Source: Gnetum montanum
Taxonomy: Eukaryota; Streptophyta; Gnetopsida; Gnetales; Gnetaceae
Length of the DNA: 64,000 nucleotides
Assembly (NCBI GenBank): GCA_015680685.1
Contig: MNCI01036292.1
Location: 857,065 to 921,064 of the forward strand
Direction: 5' to 3'
The position numbers and the translations under genes are program-made. Position 1 is the first letter of the stretch. Each line of letters starts with the position of its first letter. This document shows positions 9,784 to 23,099 of this stretch, in pieces. The notes below the pieces were generated by a model. The model saw only the letters and a list, made by a program, of their open reading frames with translations. It was not told the DNA's origin and searched no databases.

Positions 9784-12639
9784 CTATACCATTTAAACAC
9801 TAAGAATTAACACTAGACAGTTTATACAATTTATATAAAAGAATTATAATGAATTTGCATGACACCACATCCAACATGACAATGAAAAGAAAATTTTACA
9901 TTCTAACAAATAATGTGATAACTAAAGTATTAGTGTACCGAACAATGTTTAACACATTAATTTTAAACAATACAAACAAATGAAAACAAAAGCAAACAAG
10001 AAATAACATGGATCCCAACATTATCACCCCCTAATAAGGGATTTCTTGGAGGAAATTCTAAATAAACTTTTGCTTTATGGATAATGATACTTCAACTGTT
10101 CTTTTACTTGAATTGTCTAACTGGTTGTAATACTCTAAAACATACAGTAGTGGTAGTTGAACTAGGTTGAAATAATGAATTAACTAACTAATCCAAGATG
10201 TCTAATTAACCAGGATATCCCATATCAATTAATTTGTGAAATATCAAGTAAAATCCAAATTATTCAAATGAGAAAACAAAAATATGAAATAGCAATTTGC
10301 AAGTGAGGAATCACCAGGATTAAACCAAAATTAAAAATTATTCAAATTATAGGACTGCATAGCTTTTGAATTGCAAATTACAATACACTGCTAAAATGTT
10401 TAGAATACAAACCTGCATCTTCATCTATGAAATCATACTAACAGAAATTGAAACAATAATATTAAATGCCTTTGTCTCCAAAATCTAGTAGCAATAAAAC
10501 AAGAAAAGCCGCATGATGAGAATGCACCATAGATGCTTAAAGAACAATGCATTAGAGAAGAATGCTATTACAGCTACTACATTTATCAACGGATAAAAAT
10601 AGAAAATAAGCAAATAAAGGAGACTGTTCTCAGAATAATATTTGAACGATAAGTTAACTCAAGTTCCATCTTGCACTATTGAATTCCTGTATTTATTTTT
10701 GCAACTTGAATATGTTCAAACTGATTCAGGCATGAAACTTGAGAACCACTATTCACTGTTATAGCCGAGCCAACTTTTCTATACATCCTGAAAAAAAATT
10801 CTAGAATTTACATTAAACTTTAGTCCCTCTTAGGTTGGCATTAAAACCACGATGAAACAAAGCCAAGCTAGTTTTGTAAAATTTGTCTCCAATCAAATTT
10901 CAGAGAAAGAGAATGACTAATAATCATTTCAAACTAGCATTTCTACAAATTGAAATGGCAAGCAAGCCAACATAATCAATGCAACGGTTGACTAACTAGG
11001 AGTAAATACACAATAGCAAAGTGAAAGTTGTGAAACATCTTTGAAAGTAAGCCTAAATTGGACTAATATAAATGATTTAATTGAACAGGCAAATGAACAA
11101 GTAAATGAAAGCAGCGAGTCTCACAATTTCCTTAATTTTTCCGTTGTAGGTTTCATAGCTCTATCTTTCCTATTGTTCCTCATTTTCTCTAGAACTTGAA
11201 TACAATTAGAAATTTACAAAACCGGGTACTTTTGAATTTGAATTTGTAAAAGATGCTCACCAGTTATAGCAACGTCAATGAGGAATCAAAAAAATGCTTG
11301 AAATTGCAGTAAAAAAACAATTAGAATCCTGATTGTGCAGCAGAGAATCAAAAAGTTTTTATATATGATGTTTGATGAAGCTCAGTAAACGTCTCGTGGA
11401 AATGATACATTAACATTATTTCAAAATTTTAAAGAATTGACTTCTAAATACTAAATAAGCATGAATGCTAGGAGACATGGACAAATCATACTATGTTAAT
11501 GTATCCTTGTATAGGAGACAACTACTGTGGTGCCTCATTGTTTAATGCAACACATGATCCAGGAGTCCAGGAGGGCAAGGAGACCAACAAATGCAGAACC
11601 AGACAGAATGTGTACACCTTGACTGCTTTCTTCCTAGTAGGCACCCAACATTGAAACATAGCTAATATTCATAAAACTAATTGAAAGTAATTAATGTTAA
11701 AAAAAGAATAAAATTTCTGAAAATCTTACTAGTAGTATGGCACGCCTTGAATATGCACCAGTCTCTTGGTTAATAGTTATAAACAAGAACCGGATAACTA
11801 ACCTTGCAATGGGCGAGAATGTTCACAAGGCCACATACCCTAAATTACGCAAGGGTCTGTTCATAAGGTAAATCTAAGGTAGAAATTTCGTTACCAGATC
11901 AAGACCACAAATGAATTTTATTGAGACATAAAGTTCCATTGCTGTCCAACTAATCAAAATATTAGGCATATGTAACAAATCACAGGATGTTTCCATGCAT
12001 GAGATATTTTGAATCCTGGGAGCTATCAGTGAAGTTGTCTCAGAAAGAAGAATGTTCACTTTTAAAAGGAAGAACAAACATGAAGGGAGAAAACAATGTC
12101 ATCTATCACAACTATGCAAAGATCTTTCAAGAACATCATCATCATCATCATTCTAGCCTTGTCCCAACAAAATGGAGGCAACTAGGATAATATCAGTAGA
12201 AAGCTATATCAAAGAAAAGATTGATTTACAGTTATCTTTTTGATCCAAAATATTCCAGTTTTATGTGATAAGCTTTATAAACTGTGCATATATAAACAAC
12301 ATGCACGCATGCATAGCCACCAAACCTTCCAGCTTCTAAGCTGATCAGAGAAATATTCATTATTTCTTTATTTGAAAAAATTTTATCTATGATACTGAAT
12401 GTAAATTTTTAAATGTAAAATTGGAATACAAAAAATATCTCAAATTCAAATCTTCCACATGTTAAATATTGAAATTCCATATTTTTCCTGCTTGTATTTG
12501 TATTTCTAACTTCATGCTACATTTAATAATACAAGAAGTAGCAATTGCACCATTTGTAAATGCTACCAAATTGGTTACGGCTTAATCAAATATGAAATCA
12601 TCAATTATTGTACATATTAAATTATAACTAAAGTAGTGG
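9784..12639. other. AT-rich spacer, no gene seen
   Basis: About 2.9 kb without a convincing ORF or known repeat. It contains a (CAT)6 microsatellite at 12134-12151 and scattered A/T runs. It could be intergenic DNA or a long intron; nothing in the sequence decides this. Confidence 0.4.
12134..12151. repeat. (CAT)6 microsatellite
   Basis: Six perfect CAT units. Confidence 0.9.
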
Positions 12640-12660
12640 AAAAAAGAGGGGAACAATGGG

Positions 12661-13965
12661 TTGAGGGAATGCAACTTGGGAGACTTGCAGAGCAACGAGG
12701 AGTGCAGCAGCATGAACAAGGTCAGCAAGACAGACGGACGCATGCCATGTGAGGGTGGACAAGGTGTGGATGGACAAGGTGAGGGTGGAAAATTCATAGA
12801 TGGCCAAGGCACAGGCTGTATAGGCAAGGATGTCTCTGGAGGGCACAAGGGTTGTAGTAGTGCTTTTGGGTCCTTTAGTGGTACCTTGGGTGGAGGGGAC
12901 GACATTTGGTATTCAAGAGATGGGGGTGTGGAGGACATTGTATGGGACAGGGTGACTGTGAGGATGTAGGTTAAGGGACTACCCTAGGAAGGCATTCACA
13001 CCATGGAACTAACACTGGTCAGTTATTTTTTGTCTTTTGTGTCTAGGCTGAGGTTGGACCTTATCAGGAGGTGGGCACTTGCATCTTAGTCTATGAGAAA
13101 AGTCCAAGTTAAGTTGCTCGTGGGGGACCTCCTCCTGTTTGTGTTTACATCTTCTAAGGATCAAGATTGGGTCTTATTAGGAGGACCTTGGTTTTTGGAT
13201 GCACATGGATTGGCTCTAATGTATTGGTGTCGAGGGGTGCATTGGGAAATGAGGTTGTTCTCTATGACCCCAATTTGGGTTCAAGTGTCCAAAGTTCAAT
13301 GGGAACTTTGTATGGAGGATTTCCTATGGGTATTGGTACGATAGTTTAGGGAGTTCATCTCCTTTGATAGGTTTACAGTGACCAAGGAACGCATGGGATA
13401 TGCATAGTTTTGTGTTTTTTGATTATTATCCCCCGAGAACCTATTGAAAGAAGTCATCATCGACTTGTCTTTCGAGGAGGAATGCTTGACTGTTGAATAT
13501 GAGAACATGTTGATGGGGAAGCCCTCACTTTCTCAGGAGCCCCATGGATGACAGAAGGCATGCACAACTTGTGGAAAAGCCAACCATTCCACTTAGGAAT
13601 GTAAGGTGCACCTTGAGGCTCTATCAAAAGTGTTGAAAGGGAAGCCTAACATGGGAGGTTGGTTGTTGGTTGGAAAGAAGAGGGTCTCATTGTTGCTTTC
13701 TCCTCTACCCCCTTGGAAAAGAAAGAGTAGTGTCCCTTGGTCTCATTGTGGAACCTGGGGTGGGGGTTAGGGTAAGGGTTGCTTCCCTTGTGCCCTTAGA
13801 CGCCTCTCCTGCTACATAAGAGATGCATGTGAGTTCGCTAGTGACCCTAGTTGGAGGGGAACTTCCATTGTTGGAAAATTGGGTATCAGTTATGCAAGGT
13901 TCATCCAAATCTCCTTTTGATCTGGTGGTTAGGAAAATATTAGCCAAAGTAGGCTGGTAGACCAA
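12661..13965 (+). pseudogene. LINE ORF1 (DUF4283-like domain, CCHC knuckle)
   Basis: The N-terminal part (12661-12969) is Gly/Asp-rich. The next segment at 13093-13344 contains GDLLLFVFTSSKDQDWVLLG, GPWFLDAHGLALMYW and TPIWVQVSKVQWELCMEDFL, the order seen in plant LINE ORF1 DUF4283 domains. At about 13558-13605 a zinc knuckle CTTCGKANHST(stop)EC follows. Just upstream, LLKEV and VEYEN match LIKEV and VEFEN in the minus LINE ORF1. ORF1 proteins bind LINE RNA. The frame is broken between the domains and within the knuckle. Confidence 0.75.
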
Positions 13966-14065
13966 TAGAACAAATGATGTGGTTCAAAAAGACACAACTT
14001 GGCATTAACCTCGAGTTCCAAATGACCCTCAAAGAGGTCTACAAAAAATGGTATAATAGTAGACC

Positions 14066-14800
14066 ATGAAGATCCTCTCTTGTAATTGTAGGGGCTAGGG
14101 TACCCCTTACAAAAGAAATACCTTTAAAAATTAGTGTGGAAAGAAATTTTTTTGGTAGTATGTCTACAAGAAACCAAGTTACCTACCACCAATTGTGACA
14201 TATTAAGGTGGCAGGGTTGGTGCTATTATTTTGTGAGTTGCAGGAGATGAGCAGGAGGTTTGGCTACCTTATCCAGATCCCCTTTTGAAGTGTTGAAAGA
14301 ATCAGCCTAGAGCCTCACTAGTTTCATTCCAAGGGCTGGGCTTTGGATCACTAACTTCTATGAACCTTAGTGTTGGGGTGATAGAGTCTAGGAATTGGGT
14401 AGGGTTGCAAGGTATGTCCTTGATCATAGATCCTGGTTAATCATTGGTGATTTTAACCAATGATTGCAAGGATGGAAATACTAGCACCAATTCGGAATCT
14501 CTCCCTAGGAGTCATGAGTTTCTACAATTCTTGCAATCTCATGATGTTGTTGACCTTGATATTTAGGGTTTCCAAATCACCTAGAGCTATAGGATGAAGG
14601 ACCATGATTGGGTCATGTTATGATAGGGTTTGGATTAGTGCCAATGTTCTCTTGAGATATGACATTCTAGATCAGGGTTGTGAATTGCGTGCTTCTGATC
14701 ATTATGCTTTGGTTTACTTTGTTCTTTCCCCTCGGAGGTTGCCACTGACCCTGTTTCGGTTTGAATGAACCTGGCTTTCGAAGCGATGGTTACGAAAGTT
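14066..14800 (+). pseudogene. LINE ORF2 endonuclease domain
   Basis: An ATG at 14066 opens MKILSCNCRG, the start of plant L1 ORF2 where family members have MKILSWNCRG. Further on, CLQETKL and IIGDFNQ mark the apurinic-type endonuclease fold that nicks target DNA. In-frame stops appear right after CRG and repeatedly later. It lies about 100 bp after ORF1, as in other plant LINEs. Confidence 0.75.
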
Positions 14801-15079
14801 GGCTAAAGAAATTTAGGCTAGATACCCTTCATCTCACATCGATCCTAGGGATTTCCTCAAGTAGGGGCTTACCTATCTCAAAAAATAGATGAAAAGCCTA
14901 CAAGTAAGCTCAAAAGTATTCATTTTGAGGAACCCAAACTACACTCCAACAACAATTTTCTAAGTTTCAATCTAGGTAGGAAAATGGAGAGAGTTTAGAG
15001 GAGGAGGAGCATAATCTGCTGGTGGAGCTTTAGAATTTAGTTGAAGAAGAAGAACAATTGGAAGGAAAGATCTAGTGTG

Positions 15080-16740
15080 AGATGGCTTAACGAGGAGGAT
15101 AGGAATACCTAGTTCTCTTTTATTGCAGCCAAAGGAAATAGTCAAAGCAAGAAAATTAATAATATTTTCCAAGGGAAAACATGCTTATATGAGCCTAAAA
15201 ACATTACACAAGAGATGCGAAACTATTGGGTCTAGGGGCGACTCCTCCCTTGTCTCCATTTTGATCCAAAATGTCATTAATGATGCTGACAATACCTCAT
15301 TTATGGCCCCTATTTTTAGAATAGAGGTTTTCCTTGCTATGTCTGCTCTCAAAACTACAAGAGCCCTTGTCCTTGATGGTTGGCGCATCAAATTCTTTCA
15401 AGATTTTTCTGATGTTTTGGGACAAAACATGCTAGACACCTTCAAAATTTTGTTAAAATGAAGGCAATTTCATTAAGAGATCAATCGCACCTAGATTGTC
15501 TTGGTACCTAAAGTTCTTAATCCAACCTTATCGGCCCATTACAAATCGATTGGTGTCTGTAACTCCTTGCTCAAAATTTTCACAAAGATTCTAGTTTTTC
15601 ATTTGCAACCTCTAATGCCGATCTTGGTGGGCCTTGACCAGGTGGGATTTGTGAAGGGAAAGTTTATTCAAGATCAAATTATCTTATTACAAGAAGTCAT
15701 GCACTTCATCTAGTGGGTCAAGTTCTTTGGTAAGTGCATTAAGTTGGATATTACCAAAGCTTAGGATACCATCCAATGGAACGCCCTTCAAGATGTCATG
15801 CTTAGGAAAGGGGTTCACCTGCATTTTGTAGATCTTTGCATCAATCTTCAAAAGACCATGCCTACTTTGATCTATTTGTCCATCTATGGGGGTTTTCCTC
15901 TCCCAACAAGGGGTTACGACATTATCTCCTTATCTTTTTAATATTATCATGGACACCATGAAATTTTACTATAGGGAAGAGGGGGTCAATGGAATGAATG
16001 TCCAAGGAACTGCTTGCATCATAGAACACTACATTGACGATACTATCCTTATGAATTGAGCTGTTGTGCTCAAGTTTTAGCAATCAATTGAGCCCTAGAT
16101 CATATGGCTTAGGAAATTGGTCTACAACCAAATCGAGGAAAGTTGGCTATGAATTTCTTCTACATTGAAGAACCAATTTGGTGATAGATGTATCAATCCT
16201 TGGGCATCTTGCCAAGTACAAGGAATGATTCCTATCTAGGAATTCCTATGTTTGCCTAGAATAGATTGTCAACTTGGACCCACTTGATCCAATGTCTCTA
16301 GTCTTGGGTGAGGCATTGGACTACTAGATTTCTGACATGAAAAGGTAAGCTCCTTATGGATACCTCTATCCTATTAGCAATCTCTCACTATGTGGCTTCA
16401 GTTGCTACCCTACCCATGGGGGTGATCAATACAGTCAACCAGATCATCAGTAATTTTGTTTGGTCTAGGGGCAAAGAAGGTAATCAGCTACAATCAGTTT
16501 GTTGTTGGGACACAGTGGCCAGGCCCAAGCTTGCAATGTGTTTGGGTGTTTTAAAATTTGAAGATGTCCATCTTTATAAGACATCAAAACATAATTAATC
16601 CACTTGTGTAGGACTAGGGAATCAGACCACAATGGACACCTATTATGACTCCCAAATATATGCCTTGGGTGGCAATGTTCGAGGATTCCTATATTTGGTG
16701 GAACATTTGTGACCATGCTCATAAACTAGTACAAGGGGGG
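15080..16740 (+). pseudogene. LINE reverse transcriptase and C-terminal region
   Basis: Segments at 15123-15461 and 15501-15713 carry LVPKVLNPTLSAHYKSIGVC, KIFTKILVFHLQPLMP and DQVGFVKGKFIQDQIILLQE, the fingers/palm start of LINE RT. Near 15900-15950 the region equivalent to GVRQGCPLSPYLFN is degraded to a form ending LSPYLFNIIMDTM. The catalytic motif EHYIDDTILMN is at about 16020-16060. At 16440-16598, IISNFVWSRGKEGN and the WDTVARPKLAMCLGVLKF segment follow, then YIWWNICDHAHKLVQGG. Stops and frameshifts occur throughout. Confidence 0.8.
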
Positions 16741-17060
16741 GATGATGGGACTACAACCTAGAGAAATGATCGAATTCAAATATCCTATGTAGGGTAGCTG
16801 GTAATGTTTCTAGAAGGACAGTTACCTAACAAACTTAAAGGTTTTGCATGACTCATAATTCATGGTGCATTGCTAGTTTGGACAGGGCTCAAGGTGTAGG
16901 GGTAATTAATATTAACAGCTACCTCATCTATGGGACATGCAGGGAATTTGTGTCACACCACTTCCTACACTTTGCGTATGCCCTTGCTATGTGGGTGGTT
17001 GTGGGTACTACTCCTTCTTTGCTAGCTTTTGGTGACTCCTTTTTTTTCTTGAGAAATTTT

Positions 17061-19479
17061 CAAGTAATGTCTTAAAAGAAGCTATGAAAATTGTACAAAT
17101 CAGCTACATAGCCGGGGAAGTCCCCTCCCCCACACTAGTGACCAATGTCCAAAAATTGAGCTAAACCACCTAAGCCCCAAATGTGACCACCCTTGTACAT
17201 GCCTATAAACATTTTTGGTATATATGCCTAATACTTCTAAGTAGTATGAATAGTTTTGTTTGGATGACATAAGCAAGCTCATGATTTGTTTCTAATTTCT
17301 TTTTATTTGTCTATTATTTCAAGTAATATATATATAGATACTTGTTAATAAATGAAGATTTCAAGGTTTAGCATTATTTTAGAGTACATGGGCTATTTTG
17401 ACATTTAGTACTCATTTTAAAATAAAAAGGAATTAATGCATATTGATGATTTTTGGTGTCCTTGTGAACTGTACATGTACTATTTGTTGAGCATTTTTGT
17501 TTTTGAAGGATTTCTAAGAGAGTTGTCATGTCCCATTCTATTATTGAATGATCCTTTGTCCAAACCTACATTTCTCTTAATGTGAAAACATGAGAGGCTG
17601 GAAAAATTTACTAATGAAGACCAGAAAAGTTTGACACCATGTTAATCCCTCATGGTTGTTATGCTGGGTTGGAAAGAAGCAATGGCACATTGCAGATTTT
17701 ATTTGCTAAGTTCTTGTTTATTTGATATTTAAGGATATGAAGTTTACTTTTCTGTTTTCCAAAAATCAGATGTTATGCCTTTGGTAAGGATGATTCATGA
17801 TAAGAATAATGTTACTAGTAGCAGGGACATTGTGTTTGTTTTATATTTATGAAGGAACAGAAAAGGGTAAATATTAGAATATATATCTATTTCCTCTTTT
17901 GCAAATTACTTGCTGTTAATATGAAAAAAATTCAGAAATCCATTTATCTATTTGTTATTGGAATCTAGTTGCTCAAGGAAATTATAATTTAGAGTTGCTT
18001 TGGGGAAGTTCTGTTTTCCTAGAAAATAATTTTGAGTTCATAAATTTTACTTATTCTTTTTTTTTAATTAAAATCAGAATTTAATTTTGTAAATATGATG
18101 AACATTACTGTTCTTTCATTGCTGCTAACCTCTGGGTTTCATATTTCAATCACTAGACAGTCGCCTTCAGAATCTAACCTCTGTTTTAGAAAAAATATAG
18201 AGAGAGAGACTCCGTTTATTCTCTGCTCTAGGATGAAAACTAGACCGATATTATTATTTTATGATTGATATGTCTCCCTTTTCATCATCAGCAACACCTT
18301 TAAGTCTGTACTTTGTTTAAAGTATGTACATACACGCAAATTTGGTAACTCATTTAGATTATTAAGTTTTCTGAACTTGTACTGTTGTGTTAGGATCTGT
18401 ATGCATGTGAAAAGAAGAAATAAAAGAAAAAGCGAGCACTTGATCTCTCATGTTTCAGCCTTCACATTTTTATGCATGAATTAGATTTTAGCCCTCTTTG
18501 CTGCTAAATAAGATTTTGGATCTTGGATCCCAATGATCTCTAGCTAAAGGTAATGTTATTTTCAAAGCTAATTTTCTATCTCCTTTGTCTAATCCTAATT
18601 CATATTTTAATGGCCACGATAATAACATCTGAAAACAAAGATTGTTATCCCTAATGGTTTACAGATTCTTGGTTTCTTTATTCTATTACTAGGTTGATCT
18701 GTAAATCTGTCCTATGTTCCTCTTACTTTTAAAGATATCAGAGATTGTAATTCTTCTTTTATTTACTCTAGTTTTAGTGCCTTATTATTTGTAGTGCCCT
18801 CAAGTTTGAAAGAGTTTACTATATATATATATAACTTAAGAACTTTGTATCACTTTCAAGTTATGAGGAAAAAAATTATGAACTCCCAACTATATTGATA
18901 ATTAGAATTTTTGTATTTGCTCTAAACTCTCATTTTTCTGCTAGTCAAATTTGTTTGCCAAAATTGAACCCCTACATTGAGACTCTATTTGCCAAGTTTG
19001 GAATGTCTAAAATCAGAAGAAGAAAATAGAAACCTTAAAAAAAAAGATCATGAATTGGATTTCAAAGAAAATGAACTTTTGTAGTTTATAGATGATTTTG
19101 ATGTAGATCCAATGCAGTTATACAAGTTGCTGATTGAGTCCAAATCCTTAGTTTATATGAAAGATGAACTGAATTAATGTTTTGTAAGCTTACACAAATT
19201 TCAAATTATTTGCTTTATCATGACATAGATAGATTTTGTCATCATTATCTCTTGATGGATTCCCATGAGAAAACAAACCCTAGTGTTGTAACAATCTTTA
19301 ATGCAAGATGCAAGCCAGTGCTTCTTATATTGCATTTAAAACATAAAGAGATGCACAGTTACTCTCTTTAACGTATGTTATGATGATACTGGAATCTTTG
19401 AAGCCTAGAAATCACATCAAAGTAAGTCTTTTATTAAGGAATAATTTGTACATTGTTTTAGATGATTTGTTCTATTACT
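17061..19479. other. Spacer with dispersed repeat, no gene
   Basis: AT-rich DNA with no convincing coding part. 17190-17400 is repeated at 29935-30130, and 17560-17830 at 20570-20790, so much of it is an unclassified interspersed repeat. A short TA run is at 18818-18833. Confidence 0.5.
17190..17830. repeat. Dispersed repeat R1, copy 1
   Basis: Left part (17190-17400) matches 29935-30130: shared phrases include AGTAAT/GTATGAATA, GATAACATAAGCAAGCT and TATTATTTCAAGTAATA. Right part (17560-17830) matches 20570-20790: shared phrases include AACATGAGAG and GGCACATTG. No coding capacity, LTR or terminal inverted repeat was recognised. Confidence 0.6.
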
Positions 19480-20036
19480 TCATAATTTCACCCTGACAAG
19501 ATGAAGAACAAACCTTGTGGTGACACAAAGAAGAGGAGTTCCTTAAGTTTCAAGAGGCTGTAGCCTTTATGACCTCCCAACACTAGCAAGAGATCCTGGA
19601 TAAGGTCCACTTTAGTATGCGACCTAGGGGTGTTGTTACCGATTGCCGCACCATAATTGAGGGGCCCTTGCTATTTGTGATGGGCTCTTTGTTCTCTTGT
19701 TTAGGCCATATGTTGTTTGTTTCTTGTTTTTGGTCTATCTCAATTCTAACTAGTGTTTAGGTAGTCTCAATAGAATAGGTCATTTTGTAATGAGCACCAC
19801 TTGAGTCGGCCATTCTATTTTTTTGATTGTGCTTTCGCTATTTCCCCATTTTTGTGGTCTATTATCTTTTCGGGGTGATTCTCCCTTGTGTCTATCAAGG
19901 GGTCTCTCTTCCCTAATTTTTGGTTTCTTGTCTATTTGGGTAGGGGAGGGTCTTCTGACCCTACCATCTTGTTTGTACATATTAATTTCTTTTTTAATCT
20001 AACCTAACCTTTTTCCAAAAATAAAATAAAATTATA
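19480..20036 (+). mobile_element. LINE 3' terminal fragment
   Basis: GC-richer than its surroundings and ending in AACCTAACCTTTTTCC plus AAAAATAAAATAAAAT, the same terminal pattern as 9757-9783. It is a 5'-truncated LINE insertion or the displaced end of the LINE at 12640-17060; the sequence does not distinguish these. The minus-strand ORF at 19780-19980 is not a gene. Confidence 0.55.
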
Positions 20037-20569
20037 ACTAAATAAACAAAGTGCACAAATATGCATACATGTAGTCTTTATATTAATGCATGTTATCTTG
20101 GGACATGATATTGAAAAGCAAAAGTACATAAAAAATATATACAAAAGATAAAAATGATATCTAACCAAGATAACTCCAACTTTTGTGATTAGGGAAAATC
20201 AAAGCCTATCATACACCAAAGTTGCAAAATCCTTAGAATTTAAAAGGTAAAATTAGAAAATATTTAGAAATATTAAAGTCTTATAGATAAGGAAATGAGA
20301 GTAGTTTATACTTAGAAAATACACTCATCCAATAATGTTACCAAAATAGCCATGGGAAATTTAGAAAACTCATACCATACCTTTTGTAATTTTGTGTAAA
20401 TAAATACACTTTCCCATTGAAAAATAGTAGTCTTAGTGTTGCAATACATATATTATAATGATTCCTTCACAAGAAAAATTAAAATAACCAATTCCCTGAA
20501 ATTTGCATGGTTAAAAAAAGCATTGGGGTAAATGAACAACATAAACCACATTTCATTTTTAAATGGTTA
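20037..20569. other. AT-rich spacer, nothing recognised
   Basis: No ORF or repeat that I can name. Confidence 0.4.
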
Positions 20570-20790
20570 TAGTCCTAGCCTACATTATTCTCAATGTGAT
20601 AACATGAGAGCTTGGAAGAATAAAAAAGTTGGTTGTAAATAAGTAGTGGCACATTGTAGATTCTCTTTCTTTCTTTTTGATTTGTCATCTAACAATATGG
20701 AATTTATTTCCTTGGTTTCTCAAAAATCACATTCTAACAACTTTTTTTTTTGAGAGAATGTTTATGGTGATATTACTAGAAAGTAAAATA
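20570..20790. repeat. Dispersed repeat R1, copy 2 (right part)
   Basis: Aligns by eye with 17560-17830, including the ends (GTTACTAGTAG versus ATTACTAGAAAG). A 10-bp T run at 20741-20750 lies inside it. Confidence 0.55.
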
Positions 20791-21239
20791 AAAAATTGGG
20801 TCACTAGAGGTGGCCAACATGGATGATCCCATAATTGGGAGGGGGGTGTGGGGGCTCACCCAACCACAAATAGATATCAAAGACTTGCATCATAAAATCA
20901 CATCACAAAAAGGCCAGATTAGCTAGTTGAGGAATAGTGGGGATCGTAGCCTGGCACTACATATGTCTCAGTATTCTATGACACGTGTAGTGTGGGCCCT
21001 TGAGGGCTTGGAGAATATCTAACATGTTATGGTGCAATTTAGAATCTACAAAACTGGTGGCCTACTGAATTGCTTGCATGGTAGCATCTTACTGATTCTA
21101 CTCTTCAATCGACATCCCCCCATCCGAGTGGAAATGCATGGACATTTGGTAGATGTGTTGTTGGAGAACCCCCCACGAGCAGTCATAGTTTATGCCTAGA
21201 ACAATTTATGGATAGCACCACTCTTGAAGCCATTACCAA

Positions 21240-22690
21240 GTGCTCTACTTGGTGCCTGGTCTAGTTGCCTCTGCCTCTATCTTTCCTCATCCTATTCTCA
21301 TTCTTATTGTGCCCACTCCACCCTCTCACACTCTCTACGAGTAGCCTCCTCCTACAATAGCTCCTCTTGGATTTGGGCATGGATCTTGTTAGCCAATCAT
21401 GCTTGGGCAGCCTCCACTAGGAAAGTTTGCTGCTAATGCAACTCTTGCTCCCATTCCCAGAAATGGGTCTCCAAATTAGCCTATGCATGCATGAGGGCTT
21501 CGTTCCACTTGGCTTCCCAGTCACGCCTTTCTTCAACACGAGTAGTAGCCACTTCCACGCAATGAAACTCCTCATCTCGTAAAACCTCGCATCCCAACAT
21601 TATCCATGGAGATGTGTCTGGCATCACGATAGGGTTGGAAGAACTTGATTCTCAGTGGCCAACACGCTTCCAAGTATAAACCACCATAGGCCTAATCCCT
21701 GATGGCCTAGGTAGATTTAACTAGGAGGGCCTAGGCAAGGGCAACCCTAAGGGGTCAGGACCCAGTCCTAGCCCTGCCTATGGCCACACCCCCGTCACCC
21801 CTCGCCAAAGGGCCAAAATAAGCCCAAAATGGCACCCCCTCTTTTGCTATTGTAGAATAGCTAGAAAAAAGTGAGGTAGGTTTACTGTAATACTTAACTT
21901 CAAACATTTGAGAAATGCAAAGTGGATGCCTTGGAGCTTGGACACATTTCTAGACTATACAAAAAATTGGTTCACTAGCTTAGCAGCTTGAGCCTAGATA
22001 GGTGGTAGGGTAGATTTGAGCACTTGTTGACTCTGCGTGCATGGCACTGGCCTAGTGAAAAACATGTTAGCATCTTGTAGCCCTCAAGTAATGGGAAAAA
22101 TGATTTCACCCTTCTCCTAGGCCCCCAGACATTTGTTAATCATAGGTTCCATAAGAATAATTTCGATGCCTCAAAAAAATGTGTGATCATCCTACTAGTT
22201 GGTATAGAAAGCATCATCTAGGAGGGCTGAGTCTCCCACCAGTTGCTATAGGATGTTGCTCTAGCTGCAACGCTCCATCATTCCCCATAACAGAGGATTA
22301 TCCTGGAGTACCACATAGTCAAGCTCAAGGTTGACGTAACCTCCATTGTTGCAACAATTTCTTTCCACATAGTCGCAACCCGTGAAGCCACCTACACCAT
22401 GGGGTAGTCGGTGCTATTGAAAACATTTATGGTTGTGCATTTTCCAAACCACCCAGAAAAGCAAGGTGGCTTAGGAATTGCTTAACAGTGTCAGCGGGGG
22501 AGGCTAGCCCATCATGTGCCATGTGGCGTGTATCTAAGCACATTGAAAGGCAAAATGTAGGATGGTCATGGGTGCATTCCCACATAGCAGGTTGGTGGTG
22601 TCGATATCAAGGTTGCATCTTCATAAATTCATCTATATCGGTAATGCATTGCTTTCCAGAAGCCATAAAAAGACTTTAATTTTCTTAGGA
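21240..22690 (-). pseudogene. LINE 3' region with coiled-coil-like coding relic
   Basis: Read on the minus strand, 22480-21900 continues LINE ORF2 (for example a segment with WFGK and TSYSNWWETQPS). Then 21580-21240 shows a highly charged helical stretch interrupted by stops: pieces include VEERRDWEAKWNEALMHA and EEATRRECERVEWAQ. Such a C-terminal coil is not a standard part of plant L1 ORF2 as I know it. Part of this region recurs at 31140-31886. It may instead be a different repeat joined to the LINE. Confidence 0.45.
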
Positions 22691-23099
22691 AAATGCCCTT
22701 GCCATATCTAATTCCATCCTGGCACTAGCAAATACATGGCTAATAATAGGTAGCATAGCTTGCATTCCAACCACCCTCGCAACTACATTTGTAGTGTATG
22801 GTTGCAAAGTGTATGCCATGGCCTTGAGTCATGCACCCCTGACTACCATCGAATGTACTTGACATTCATGATCTGTATCCACTAGTTTGGCTCTTCATTC
22901 TAGCGGGTGAAATGAAGTAGTAGATGTTGTTGACTGAGCATCAGTTTATCTTCAAATTTCGATATCCCCAAACCCCTTGTAGTTCAAGGGCATGCAATCT
23001 GGTCCTAGCTAGCCAGGTGAAATTTGCTCCACACTTTGCCCCTAGACCACACAAAGTGATGTATGATCTTGTCAATAGCATGACTTATTGGACGTGGGG

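Larger units (their letters stand above)
12640..17060 (+). mobile_element. Plant LINE (L1-type), plus strand, degenerate
   Basis: A non-LTR element in the usual order: ORF1 with a DUF4283-like domain and zinc knuckle, ORF2 endonuclease, then reverse transcriptase with a YIDDT motif and a zf-RVT-proximal tail. All parts contain stops or frame changes. It shares peptide-level features with the minus-strand LINE at 20790-27170, including a matching start of ORF2 (MK.LS.NCRG) and GTPYKRN. The 5' edge is estimated. The 3' edge near 17060 is where recognisable coding similarity stops, and no poly(A) tail was seen there. Confidence 0.8.

Noticed and set aside
9784-12639. Host gene or large intron
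   Set aside because: No run of codon-like sequence with matching splice sites could be identified, so an intron cannot be claimed.
20741-20750. Poly(T) as the poly(A) tail of the minus-strand LINE
   Set aside because: The run lies inside repeat R1, whose similarity to 17560-17830 continues on both sides, so it is not a clean LINE end.
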